Source of the DNA: Streptomyces griseiscabiei
GTDB lineage: Bacteria > Actinomycetota > Actinomycetes > Streptomycetales > Streptomycetaceae
Assembly (NCBI RefSeq): GCF_020010925.1
Contig: NZ_JAGJBZ010000002.1
Span: 2,852,001-2,916,000 of the forward strand
Direction of reading: 5' to 3'
DNA length: 64,000 bases
Part shown: positions 48,839-56,558 of the stretch, in pieces
Position numbering within the stretch: the stretch's first letter is position 1
Layout of the letters: each line of letters begins with the position of its first letter
Made by a program: the position numbers and the translations under genes
The notes under the pieces: model-generated
The model's database searches: none
Told to the model about the DNA's origin: nothing
What the model saw: the letters and a program-made list of their open reading frames with translations, nothing else

Positions 48839-50161
48839 TCAACCGCCCGCCTGCCGCAGCTTTTCGCTCGCCTCGTGCAGCGCGGACCGCCACGCGTCCT
48901 CGGTGGTGTCGCCACTGATGACGCTGTTGGCGGTGTCGAAGAGGGTGGCCTTGATGTCGACGCCCTCGACGGGCGCGGTGCTGGCGAAGCCGCCCACCAG
49001 CGCGGCCACCGACGGGTCCTCGTAGACCTTGTAGAACTCGGCGTTCTCGGCCGACAGACTGCTCGCGATGCCCTCGACCGGCTGGATCGCGTTCGACTTC
49101 GCGAAGATCCCCGCCGCGTCGTCGGAGTACAGATACGCGATGAACTCCTTGGCCGCGTCCTTCTGCCGGGCGGCGCTCGGCACCCACACCGACTCCACCG
49201 ACGTCGTGATGTACCGCTTGCCGCCCGGGGTGACCGCGGGCAGCGGAGTCAGACCCCACCGGAAGCCGTCGGCGCGCGGGGCCTCCGCCATCTCGCCGAC
49301 GATCCAGGTGCCGTTCGGCATGAACAGCGCCTTGTCGTCGAGGACCAGCTGCTGGTTCTTGGTGAAGTCCTGCTCGTTGGCGTACCCGACGGTGGCCGGC
49401 GCCGCGTAACCGAGCAGCTTCGTCGTGATGTCCAGCGCCTTCCGCGCGTTCGCCGACTTCCAGACGTCCTTCTTGTACGTCATCACATCGGTGTAGAACG
49501 ACTCCCCGCCGATGTCGGCGAGGAGCGCGAAGAAGTACGAGTCGAGGTATCCGGCGGTCGGATAGGTGAACAGGGGTATGCCCTGCTTCTTCGCGGTGTC
49601 GCCGAGCGCGAACATCTCGTCCCAGGTGGCCGGGACCCGCCAGCCCTTCTTCTCGAACAGGCCCTGGTCGTAGAAGAGTCCGGTGGGCGCGTAGTACATC
49701 GGCATCAGATACGTCCGATCCGTGCCGTACGGATCGGTGTTGAGGTTGCCGACGATGCCCTCGGTGAGCTTGTCCCCGACGGTCGTGTTCTCGCCGGGGA
49801 TCTTCTCCTTGAGCACCGGGGTGAGGTCCTCCAGGGCCTTGTCCTTGATCAGGGTCTCGGTGAGGGCGGCCTTGCGGCCCTGTCCGAGCACCACGACGTC
49901 CGGGTAGCGGCCCGCCTTCATGTTCGGGGTGATCTCGTCCTCGATGCTCTTCGAGATCTGCAACTGGACATCGATGTCGGGATGCGAGGTCTCGTACGCC
50001 TCGATGACCTGCGTGTACATGTCCCGGCCGTAACCGCCTTCGAGGGCGGCGACCTTGAGGACCGTCTTGCCGGAGTCCGAGCCGCTCCCGCCGGCCGAGC
50101 AGCCGGCGAGCAGTCCGAGCACTGTGACCGCGGCGCCCGTGAGGACGAGCGATCTCCTCAT
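48839..50161 (-). CDS. Extracellular sugar-binding lipoprotein of an ABC importer
   Basis: The protein has 440 residues from ATG 50161, with AAGGA as ribosome-binding site. The lipobox LLAGC places the lipidated Cys at 21. The mature part is a family-1 solute-binding protein (VLKVAALEGGYGRDMYTQVI, YPDVVVLGQGRKAALTE, YAPTGLFYDQGLFEKKGWRV, MPNGTWIVGEMAEAPRADGF). It would capture the oligosaccharide outside the membrane and deliver it to the permeases. First gene of the operon, about 110 bp downstream of the operator candidate at 50271-50286. Confidence 0.93.
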   Translation of the reverse strand: MRRSLVLTGAAVTVLGLLAGCSAGGSGSDSGKTVLKVAALEGGYGRDMYTQVIEAYETSHPDIDVQLQISKSIEDEITPNMKAGRYPDVVVLGQGRKAALTETLIKDKALEDLTPVLKEKIPGENTTVGDKLTEGIVGNLNTDPYGTDRTYLMPMYYAPTGLFYDQGLFEKKGWRVPATWDEMFALGDTAKKQGIPLFTYPTAGYLDSYFFALLADIGGESFYTDVMTYKKDVWKSANARKALDITTKLLGYAAPATVGYANEQDFTKNQQLVLDDKALFMPNGTWIVGEMAEAPRADGFRWGLTPLPAVTPGGKRYITTSVESVWVPSAARQKDAAKEFIAYLYSDDAAGIFAKSNAIQPVEGIASSLSAENAEFYKVYEDPSVAALVGGFASTAPVEGVDIKATLFDTANSVISGDTTEDAWRSALHEASEKLRQAGG

Positions 50162-50270
50162 GCGGTGTCCTTCCCGTGGACGAACTGCCCACCTGGCAGC
50201 GCGAGACATACCGCGCGAGAGAGATGTGTTGCGCGAGATCTGGATCACAGGGTGATCCGGTGCTGTTACG

Positions 50271-50286
50271 GTGGCATCGATAACAT
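50271..50286. promoter_or_regulatory. Candidate LacI-family operator (transport operon side)
   Basis: GTGGCATCGATAACAT is a near-palindrome centred on ATCGAT and shares TGGCAYCGATAACAT with the site at 51427-51442. Both are also preceded by TGTTACG. It sits upstream of the solute-binding-protein gene, between it and the lacI-type gene. Confidence 0.7.
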
Positions 50287-50336
50287 GGCAGCGCAAGAGG
50301 CCAGGCAAGGGAGTTGGGGAGCGCGGCGGTGCCGGG

Positions 50337-51356
50337 TCAGCCGGTGCGCGGGGGCGCGGTGGAGGCGCGGACCGTCAGCGAGGCGGTGACCGCGGACGCG
50401 TCCACCGCGGCCTCGTCGCCGTGCAGCAGCAGGTCGACGGCCGCCGCGCCGTAGCGGTAGAAGTCCTGCCGGACGGTGGTCAGCGGGGGCGAGCCGTAGG
50501 CCGCCAGGGCGATGTCGTCGACGCTCACGATCGACACGTCGCCGGGCACCGACCGGCCCCGTTCGCGCAGCGCCCGGATCACCCCGAAGGCCATCTCGTC
50601 GCTCGCCACGAACACCGCCGTGACCTCCGGGATCATCGCGACGATCTGCCCCTGCCGGTACCCCGAGTCGGGCGACCAGTCGCCCTCCAGGATCGGCGGC
50701 GCCTCGATCCCGGCCGCCGCCAGGCACTCCTGCCAGCCCTGCCGCCGCCGGCGCGCCTCGATCCACTCGTCCGGCCCCGAGATGTGCCAGACCTGCCGGT
50801 GCCCCAGGTCCAGCAGGTGCTGGGTGGCGACCCGGCCCGCCTCCTGCTGGTCGATGCCGAGCACCCGGGCACCCGCCGTCCGCGAGCCGTCGAGGGTGAC
50901 GGTCGGGATGTCGCGCGTGATGTCCTCCATCTTCCGCGTCACGGAGATGAGCGGTACGGCGATCACGAAGCCGTCGACACCCTGGTCGGCCAGCTTGGAC
51001 AGGGACTGCTCCATCAAGCCGGTGTCCAGCGCGGCGATGGTCGCGATGGACACCGCGTACCCGGCCGCGCCCGCCGCCGACTCCACACCGGCCGTCACCG
51101 CCGAACGCGAGTAGTACCCGCCGGAGGCCAGCAGCACCAGGCCGATCGTGTGGCTGCGGCCCGAGGAGAGCGCCCTGGCCGCGCTGTTGAAGCGGTAGCC
51201 GACCTGCTCCACGGCGGCCAGCACCCGCCGCCGGGTCTCCGGGTCGACGTTCGGCGAGCCGCGGAGCGCACGCGAGACGGTCTGCGCCGACACCCCGGCG
51301 ACCCGCGCCACATCGGCCATGCTCGGCTGCCTCGGCCTCGCGGTCTCCTCGGTCAT
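50337..51356 (-). CDS. LacI-family transcriptional repressor
   Basis: The protein has 339 residues from ATG 51356 (MTEETARPRQPSMADVARVA) with GGGGAAC upstream. The HTH and hinge (MADVARVAGVSAQTVSRALR, ETRRRVLAAVEQVGYRFN) occupy residues 13-60. A periplasmic-binding-like sensor domain follows (TIGLVLLASGGYYSRSAVTA, DGFVIAVPLISV, WHISGPDEWIEARRR, AVFVASDEMAFGVI, VSIVSVDDIALAAYGSPPLT). It likely represses the importer operon and the GH35 gene until a fucose- or galactose-containing sugar binds. Matching operators flank it. Confidence 0.93.
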   Translation of the reverse strand: MTEETARPRQPSMADVARVAGVSAQTVSRALRGSPNVDPETRRRVLAAVEQVGYRFNSAARALSSGRSHTIGLVLLASGGYYSRSAVTAGVESAAGAAGYAVSIATIAALDTGLMEQSLSKLADQGVDGFVIAVPLISVTRKMEDITRDIPTVTLDGSRTAGARVLGIDQQEAGRVATQHLLDLGHRQVWHISGPDEWIEARRRRQGWQECLAAAGIEAPPILEGDWSPDSGYRQGQIVAMIPEVTAVFVASDEMAFGVIRALRERGRSVPGDVSIVSVDDIALAAYGSPPLTTVRQDFYRYGAAAVDLLLHGDEAAVDASAVTASLTVRASTAPPRTG

Positions 51357-51426
51357 GGTGTTCCCCGTTCCCCTCACGTGGGCGGCCCACGGAGTCGTTC
51401 ACCGGATTCTATCGACCTTGTTACGT

Positions 51427-51442
51427 ATGGCACCGATAACAT
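51427..51442. promoter_or_regulatory. Candidate LacI-family operator (beta-galactosidase side)
   Basis: ATGGCACCGATAACAT shares 14 of 16 positions with the site at 50271-50286 and lies in the 97-bp divergent region between lacI and the GH35 gene, 12 bp before the GH35 GTG. A bound repressor here would block both promoters. Confidence 0.7.
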
Positions 51443-51453
51443 AGGCTCACCTC

Positions 51454-53391
51454 GTGACTGAGCCGACGACGACCCACCGCTGCCCGGCCCACACCACGAC
51501 CGACACGGCGCGCAGGGACAGCAGGCGCCGCAGGGACACCGAGGGGGGCGCCGCCGGTGCTCTCACCTGGGACGGGGGCCGGTTCCACCGGCACGGCGTC
51601 CCGCACCGCGTCCTCTCCGGGGCACTGCACTACTTCCGGGTCCACCCCGACCTGTGGCGCGACCGGATCCGCCGGCTCGCGGACCTCGGCCTCAACACCG
51701 TCGACACCTATGTGCCGTGGAACTTCCACCAGCCCCGCGAGGACACCCCGCCCCGCTTCGACGGCTGGCGCGACCTCGAACGCTTCGTCCGTACGGTGGG
51801 GGAGGAGGGCCTCGACGTCATCGTGCGGCCCGGCCCGTACATCTGCGCCGAGTGGTCCAACGGCGGTCTGCCCAGCTGGCTCACCGCCCGCGACCTCGCG
51901 ATCCGCAGCTCCGACCCGGCGTTCACCACCCTCGTCGGCCGCTGGTTCGACGACCTGGTCCCCCGGATCGCCGCCCTCCAGGCCTGCGAGGGCGGCCCGG
52001 TCGTCGCGGTCCAGATCGAGAACGAGTTCGGCAGCTACGGCGACGACCACGCCTATCTGCGCTGGAACCGCCGCGCCCTGGCCGAACGCGGCATCCGGGA
52101 ACTGCTGTTCACCGCCGACGGCCCCACCGACCTGATGCTGGACGGCGGCACCCTCCCCGGCACCCTCACGGCCGTCACCCTCGGCTCCGCGCCCGACACC
52201 GCCCGCGCCCTCCTCGGCTCCCGGCGCCCCGACGAACCCTTCCTCGTCGCCGAGTTCTGGAACGGCTGGTTCGACCACTGGGGCGGACGCCACCACGTCC
52301 GGGGCGTGGACAGCGCCGTCCACACCCTGCGCGGCATCGTCGCCGACGGCGGCAGCGTCAGCCTCTACATGGCCCACGGCGGCACCAACTTCGGCCTCTG
52401 GGCGGGTGCCAACGACCACGAGGGCCGCCTCGCCCCCGTCGTGACCAGCTACGACTCCGACGCCCCCATCGCCGAGGACGGCACTCTCACCGCCAAGTTC
52501 CACGCCGTACGCGAGGCGCTCGGCGCCCACGGGCCGCTCCGGTCACCCGCCCGGCCGCCGACCCTGCCCCCGGCCCGCGTCCCGCTCGTCCACCACAGCG
52601 ACCCGCTCCCCGGTCTGCGCGCCGTACCGGCACCGACCACGACCGGGCCCCGCCCCGCCTCGTTCGAACAGCTCGGCCTCGACGCGGGCATGGTCCTGTA
52701 CACCGCGCACCCCCGCGTCCCGGCGGGCGCCCACCGGCTCGTCCTCACGGACGTACGGGACCGGGCGCTGGTCTTCGCCGACGGCACGTTCGCCGGTGCC
52801 GCCGACCCGGACTCCCCGGAACTCCCGATCGACGGGACCGGTGCCGTCGTACGCCTGGAGATCCTCGTCGAGAACCTCGGGCGGGTGAACTACGGTCCGG
52901 GCATCGGCGGACACAAGGGCCTGCTCGGGCCGGTCCTCGTCGACCGGCGCATCGTGCAGGGGTGGGAGAGTAGGCCGGTGGCGCTGCAGGAGTGGGGGGA
53001 GGGGGAGTTGGGTGCGGCGGTCGGGGCCGGTACGGCGCGTGTGGGTGCCGGTGCCGGTGCCGGTGCCGAGGGCATGGGCGGCGGTGCCGGTGTGGGTGCC
53101 GTGAGCACGGGCGCGGGGTTCGCCGTCGCCGAGTTCTCCGTCGGGACACCCGCGGACACCTTCCTCGCCCTGCCCGGCTCCTGCCGGGGCCTCGTGTGGG
53201 TGAACGGCTTTCTCCTCGGCCGGTACCGGGAGATCGGGCCGCAGGTCACCCTGTACTGCCCGGCACCCCTGCTGCGCCCCGGCGGCAACACGGTGACGGT
53301 CCTCGAACTGGAACGCCTGGGAGGGGAGCTGGAACTGCGGGCCCGCCCCGAACTGGGGCCGCCGGAGGAGTACGTCGAGGAGTTCGACTGA
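51454..53391 (+). CDS. Beta-galactosidase, GH35
   Basis: The protein has 645 residues and starts at GTG 51454. After a basic, low-complexity N-terminus (1-38) the GH35 (beta/alpha)8 domain runs to about 360: LSGALHYFRVHPDLWRDR, NTVDTYVPWNFHQPRE, VRPGPYICAEWSNGGLPSWL, acid/base E191 in AVQIENEFGSYG, and nucleophile E267 in LVAEFWNGWFDHWGG. C-terminal beta domains follow. A Gly/Ala/Val low-complexity insert (about 525-560, encoded by GGTGCC microsatellite units) interrupts the last domain. There is no signal peptide, so it is cytoplasmic and would remove terminal beta-galactose from imported oligosaccharide together with the GH29 enzyme. Confidence 0.92.
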   Translation: MTEPTTTHRCPAHTTTDTARRDSRRRRDTEGGAAGALTWDGGRFHRHGVPHRVLSGALHYFRVHPDLWRDRIRRLADLGLNTVDTYVPWNFHQPREDTPPRFDGWRDLERFVRTVGEEGLDVIVRPGPYICAEWSNGGLPSWLTARDLAIRSSDPAFTTLVGRWFDDLVPRIAALQACEGGPVVAVQIENEFGSYGDDHAYLRWNRRALAERGIRELLFTADGPTDLMLDGGTLPGTLTAVTLGSAPDTARALLGSRRPDEPFLVAEFWNGWFDHWGGRHHVRGVDSAVHTLRGIVADGGSVSLYMAHGGTNFGLWAGANDHEGRLAPVVTSYDSDAPIAEDGTLTAKFHAVREALGAHGPLRSPARPPTLPPARVPLVHHSDPLPGLRAVPAPTTTGPRPASFEQLGLDAGMVLYTAHPRVPAGAHRLVLTDVRDRALVFADGTFAGAADPDSPELPIDGTGAVVRLEILVENLGRVNYGPGIGGHKGLLGPVLVDRRIVQGWESRPVALQEWGEGELGAAVGAGTARVGAGAGAGAEGMGGGAGVGAVSTGAGFAVAEFSVGTPADTFLALPGSCRGLVWVNGFLLGRYREIGPQVTLYCPAPLLRPGGNTVTVLELERLGGELELRARPELGPPEEYVEEFD

Positions 53392-53410
53392 ACGGAGCGA
53401 GGAGCTCGGT

Positions 53411-54259
53411 ATGCCTGACGGATGGCGGTGGGACCGCACGCTCTTCCAGGGGAGCGCGGCCCACTACGAGCGGGGCCGGCTCCCGTACGCGCCCGGTTTC
53501 CCCCAAGCGCTGGCCGAAGCCCTGGAGTCGGACGGCCGGGGCCGTCTCCTCGACGTGGGCTGCGGTCCGGGGATCGTCCTGCTGCCGATGGCGCGGTACT
53601 TCGCGGAGGCGATCGGTGTCGATCCGGACGAGGACATGCTGGCCGAGGCGGAACGGCAGGCCGGACGCCGAGGGGTGACCAACGCGCGCTGGGTGGCCGC
53701 GCGCGCCGAGGAACTGCCCGCGGGGCTGGGGGAGTTCAGGGCGGTGGTGTTCGCCCAGTCCTTCCACTGGACGGACCGGGACCGGGTCGCGGCCACCGTG
53801 CTGGACATGCTGGAGCCCGGGGGCGCGCTCGTCCATGTGAGCGACCTGAAGGAGCCGGTTCCGGGGCCGGTTCCGGGGCCGGTCCCGTCGTCCGCCGCGC
53901 CGCCGTACGAGCGGGTCGGTGAACTGGTACGCCGGTACCTGGGCCCGGTGCGTCGTGCGGGGCAGGGTGTGCTGGTCGACGGCACGCCCGGCGGCGAGGC
54001 GGCCATCATCGAGCGCGCCGGGTTCGGGGACCTCGCACGCCTGGTGGTGCCGGCCGGAGGGGTCGTCACCCGGACCTCGGACGACATCGTCGCGTGGGCG
54101 TTCTCCCGGTCCGATTCCGCGCCGCACCTGTTCGGGGACAGGCTGCCGGACTTCGAGCGGGACCTGCGCGCGCTGCTCGCGGAGGCGGCCCCCGACGGCC
54201 GGTTCGCGGAGCGCCTTCCGGCCACCGAGATCAGGATCTGGCGGAAACCGCCCGGGTGA
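53411..54259 (+). CDS. Class I SAM-dependent methyltransferase
   Basis: The protein has 282 residues, starting 19 bp after the GH35 stop with GGAGCGAGG upstream. The SAM-binding motif is RLLDVGCGPGIVLLPMARYF, followed by IGVDPDEDMLAEAE and VVFAQSFHWTDRDRV, typical of Methyltransf_11-type small-molecule methyltransferases. A short Pro/Val/Gly repeat (PVPGPVPGPVPSS, about 156-168) lies after the core. The methyl acceptor is unknown. It may be read through from the GH35 gene but has no obvious link to glycan use. Confidence 0.85.
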   Translation: MPDGWRWDRTLFQGSAAHYERGRLPYAPGFPQALAEALESDGRGRLLDVGCGPGIVLLPMARYFAEAIGVDPDEDMLAEAERQAGRRGVTNARWVAARAEELPAGLGEFRAVVFAQSFHWTDRDRVAATVLDMLEPGGALVHVSDLKEPVPGPVPGPVPSSAAPPYERVGELVRRYLGPVRRAGQGVLVDGTPGGEAAIIERAGFGDLARLVVPAGGVVTRTSDDIVAWAFSRSDSAPHLFGDRLPDFERDLRALLAEAAPDGRFAERLPATEIRIWRKPPG

Positions 54260-54344
54260 GCGGTGCCGTCGTCGTCCACTGTGCCCTGGGGCGTATGTCG
54301 AAAGTGGCTGGCCGTGACTCCGTGACCTGTGCTTGCCTGCCGGA

Positions 54345-54890
54345 GTGAACATCGAGAATTCCGAGGTCGCTGTGGAGAGGCCAGGCCACTGGGTCCGGCG
54401 GAGGACCGAGGGCGACGTCGAGACATGTGTGCGGATTCTCGCGGAGGTCCATGAATGTGACGGTTACCCGGTGAACTGGCCTGACCGGCCTGCAGAGTGG
54501 CTGTCGCACGCTTCCGTACGGGGGTCCTGGGTCGCTGAACTCGGCGGCCGTGTCGTCGGCCATGTCAGTCTGTCCCGCAGCGGCGAAGGGGATCTGGCCC
54601 CCGGCTTGTGGAGCGAGCGGAACGGGACGAGCACGGACCGGACCGGGGTGGTCAGCCGGCTGTTCGTCGCCCCGCAGGCCAGGGGCCATGGCATCGGCGC
54701 ACTGCTGATCGGCCGGGCCGTTGCGGAAGCACGAGGGCGTGGCGTGCATCCGGTGCTCGACGTCGTGGCGTCCGACACCGCCGCGGCAGCCCTGTACGAG
54801 CGGCTGGGCTGGGAACTGATGGCCACGGTCGAGCAACGATGGAGCCCCTCTCAGCTGGTGGCCGTCCACTGCTACGCGGCGCCGTCGTGA
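54345..54890 (+). CDS. GNAT-family N-acetyltransferase
   Basis: The protein has 181 residues from GTG 54345 (VNIENSEVAVERPG); TTG 54333 and GTG 54372 are other possible starts. The acetyl-CoA-binding core is VVSRLFVAPQARGHGIGALL with the Q/R-x-x-G-x-G/A signature, preceded by SWVAELGGRVVGHVSL and followed by AAALYERLGWEL. It is a single-domain cytoplasmic enzyme that acetylates an amine; the substrate is unknown. The following 240 bp have no convincing gene, only a weak Ala/Val-rich frame near 54916-55070 and the promoter at 55046. Confidence 0.85.
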   Translation: MNIENSEVAVERPGHWVRRRTEGDVETCVRILAEVHECDGYPVNWPDRPAEWLSHASVRGSWVAELGGRVVGHVSLSRSGEGDLAPGLWSERNGTSTDRTGVVSRLFVAPQARGHGIGALLIGRAVAEARGRGVHPVLDVVASDTAAAALYERLGWELMATVEQRWSPSQLVAVHCYAAPS

Positions 54891-55045
54891 GATGGCTGGT
54901 CACAGCCACTCGTTGACAGCGGCGACGAGGACGGTCGTGGTCGACGCCGCGCTCGACGGCGTGGCGCTCGCGGTGGTCGACCGGGTCGGACGTCGGCGGG
55001 CGACCGCCGCGCAAGCCGTGTTTCGCGCCTCGGGCCCGCGGGGCG

Positions 55046-55068
55046 TTGTCGGTGGCCGCTGTTAGTCT
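55046..55068 (+). promoter_or_regulatory. PafBC/RecA-NDp-type promoter (DNA-damage response) for an Mrr-like nuclease
   Basis: TTGTCGGTG (55046-55054), 8 bp, then TAGTCT (55063-55068) fits TTGTCRGTG-N8-TANNNT at every defined position; the two bases after the -35 (GC) also match the extended RecA-NDp pattern TTGTCAGTGGC. The nuclease ATG is 63 bp downstream of the -10. Confidence 0.72.
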
Positions 55069-55130
55069 CCCGGCCGGGGAGTGATCGACAGGTCAGTGAT
55101 CGACGGGCACCGGCGTGGGGGTGGGGGCGG

Positions 55131-56309
55131 ATGAGCAGGCTGGAGTGTCCGCTGTGCGGGCAGCAGGTGGCGGCGACACGGCAGGGGATGGCCCGGCACC
55201 AGCGGGCGGACGGCGCACCCTGCCTGCCGGACGACGGTGCCACGCCCCCGATCGGCACCCCCGCGATCGGCTGTGGCGCGCTGGCCCTGAGCACGGTCGC
55301 GGCGGTCATGTCCGGCTCATGGACGGTGTGGTGGCTGTGTCTGCTCGTCTCGGTGGGGGTGGTGATCTGGCGGGCGAACCTCAGCCCCGCCGCCCGGGTG
55401 GCCGCCGCGCACAGACGGGCTGTCGAGGCGGTCACCGAGGGAGCCGCCGCGGTGGTCACCGGCCCGCCCGCACGGGACGTCGAGGCGGACGCGAAGCGCC
55501 TGCTGGAGGAGTTGCCCCCGCTGGGGTCGACGGTCGAGGACGCGATCGCCGCCTGTATGGCCCGGCTGCGGCCCTACGACCCGCAGCCGCTCGCGGTGCG
55601 GTTCACCAAGCTGGCGCGGGCTCATGTCGCCGCCGACGAGTGGATACTCGGTCTGGCCGTCGGCCCGGAGCAGGGGCTCTCCGGGAGCGGCCGGGCACTC
55701 GTGGTCGTCACCGATCGGGCGCTGGTGGTGAAGGAGCGGGACGTCGTCTACCGCGACGACACCCCGGAGATCCGGCCGGGCCCGTACGGCTTTCTCGCCT
55801 CCGGTGCCCGTACGTTCTCCTTCTCCACCAACCACGGCCTGGAGACGGCCGTCGCCGCCCGCGAACTCGCCGCCGACTCGGGGAGACGGAGAGCCGTGGT
55901 ACCCACCGGGCGGCCGCCGGAGCGGCTGATCCGTGAGGCCCGCGACGCCGAACTGATCGCCGCCGAGTGGATGCGCTATCTCGGCTTCACCGACGCGGTC
56001 GCCACCCCCGTCGGCGCGGACGGCGGTGTCGACGTGGTCAGCGTCCGTGCCGTCGCCCAGGTCAAGCTGGAGGGCAAGCCCACCGGGCGCCCCACCGTCC
56101 AGCAACTCCACGGCGTCGCCGCACAGGAGCGGAAGACCGGCGTCTTCTTCTCCGCCGCCGGTTACACCCCGCAGGCCCGCACCTGGGCCCAGACCAGCGG
56201 CACCCTTCTGTTCCGCTTCGACCGCCAGGGCGCGGTGGAGGCGGTCAACGCGGTCGCGCACGAAGTGCTGGCGAAGGCGGACGGACGGGGGCCGGCCGGC
56301 GGTGGGTGA
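55131..56309 (+). CDS. Membrane-tethered Mrr-type restriction endonuclease-like protein with N-terminal zinc finger
   Basis: The protein has 392 residues from ATG 55131. A small zinc-finger-like element (C6, C9, H23, C31; CPLCGQQ) is followed by two hydrophobic helices (about 45-80; GALALSTVAAVMSG and WWLCLLVSVGVVIW), a middle region (about 85-255) and a C-terminal Mrr-type nuclease fold. Its active site is GADGGVDVVS (D301) with QVK (Q310-K312), the D-x9-Q-x-K version of the PD-(D/E)xK core, then RPTVQQLHGVAA. Mrr enzymes cut modified or damaged DNA. Membrane tethering plus a DNA-damage promoter is unusual for a classical restriction enzyme. No methyltransferase partner is adjacent. Confidence 0.82.
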   Translation: MSRLECPLCGQQVAATRQGMARHQRADGAPCLPDDGATPPIGTPAIGCGALALSTVAAVMSGSWTVWWLCLLVSVGVVIWRANLSPAARVAAAHRRAVEAVTEGAAAVVTGPPARDVEADAKRLLEELPPLGSTVEDAIAACMARLRPYDPQPLAVRFTKLARAHVAADEWILGLAVGPEQGLSGSGRALVVVTDRALVVKERDVVYRDDTPEIRPGPYGFLASGARTFSFSTNHGLETAVAARELAADSGRRRAVVPTGRPPERLIREARDAELIAAEWMRYLGFTDAVATPVGADGGVDVVSVRAVAQVKLEGKPTGRPTVQQLHGVAAQERKTGVFFSAAGYTPQARTWAQTSGTLLFRFDRQGAVEAVNAVAHEVLAKADGRGPAGGG

Positions 56310-56498
56310 ACGGCGGGGATGAGCGGGACGGACCGCGCTGTCGGATGGGCGGGAAGCAGCAGGTAGGCTCGGCGGGCCCGGGGTGCCGGCAAGCTCAGGG
56401 CACTGCCGGCGACCGCGCCCGCCTAGCTCCTGCACGGAGCGGGGTCCGTCTCATGACGGGCGGTCGCCGGCCTGGACGGGGAAGGAACCGACGAGATC

Positions 56499-56558
56499 AT
56501 GCGCGTGTGCGTGCTCCGAGGCCCGGCGGGCGCAGTGGCGACGGAGGCGATCCCATGA
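56499..56558 (+). CDS. 19-codon leader ORF before the enoyl-CoA hydratase-family gene
   Basis: ATG 56499 opens a frame encoding MRVCVLRGPAGAVATEAIP that stops at TGA 56556-56558, overlapping the next ATG at 56555 (ATGA). GGGAAGGAA lies about 12-18 bp upstream. The overlap would couple translation of the downstream gene to that of the leader. One Cys codon occurs at position 4. No family is known to me and the ORF could be fortuitous. Confidence 0.4.
   Translation: MRVCVLRGPAGAVATEAIP

Noticed and set aside
46913..50161. Missing ATPase as a sign that the sugar importer is broken
   Set aside because: In Streptomyces many sugar ABC importers use a shared MsiK-type ATPase encoded elsewhere. Both permeases and the binding protein look intact.
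54893..55045. A degraded gene between the GNAT gene and the Mrr-like nuclease
   Set aside because: Short Ala/Val/Arg-rich frames exist but none has a start with a ribosome-binding site or recognisable similarity, so I leave it as intergenic.
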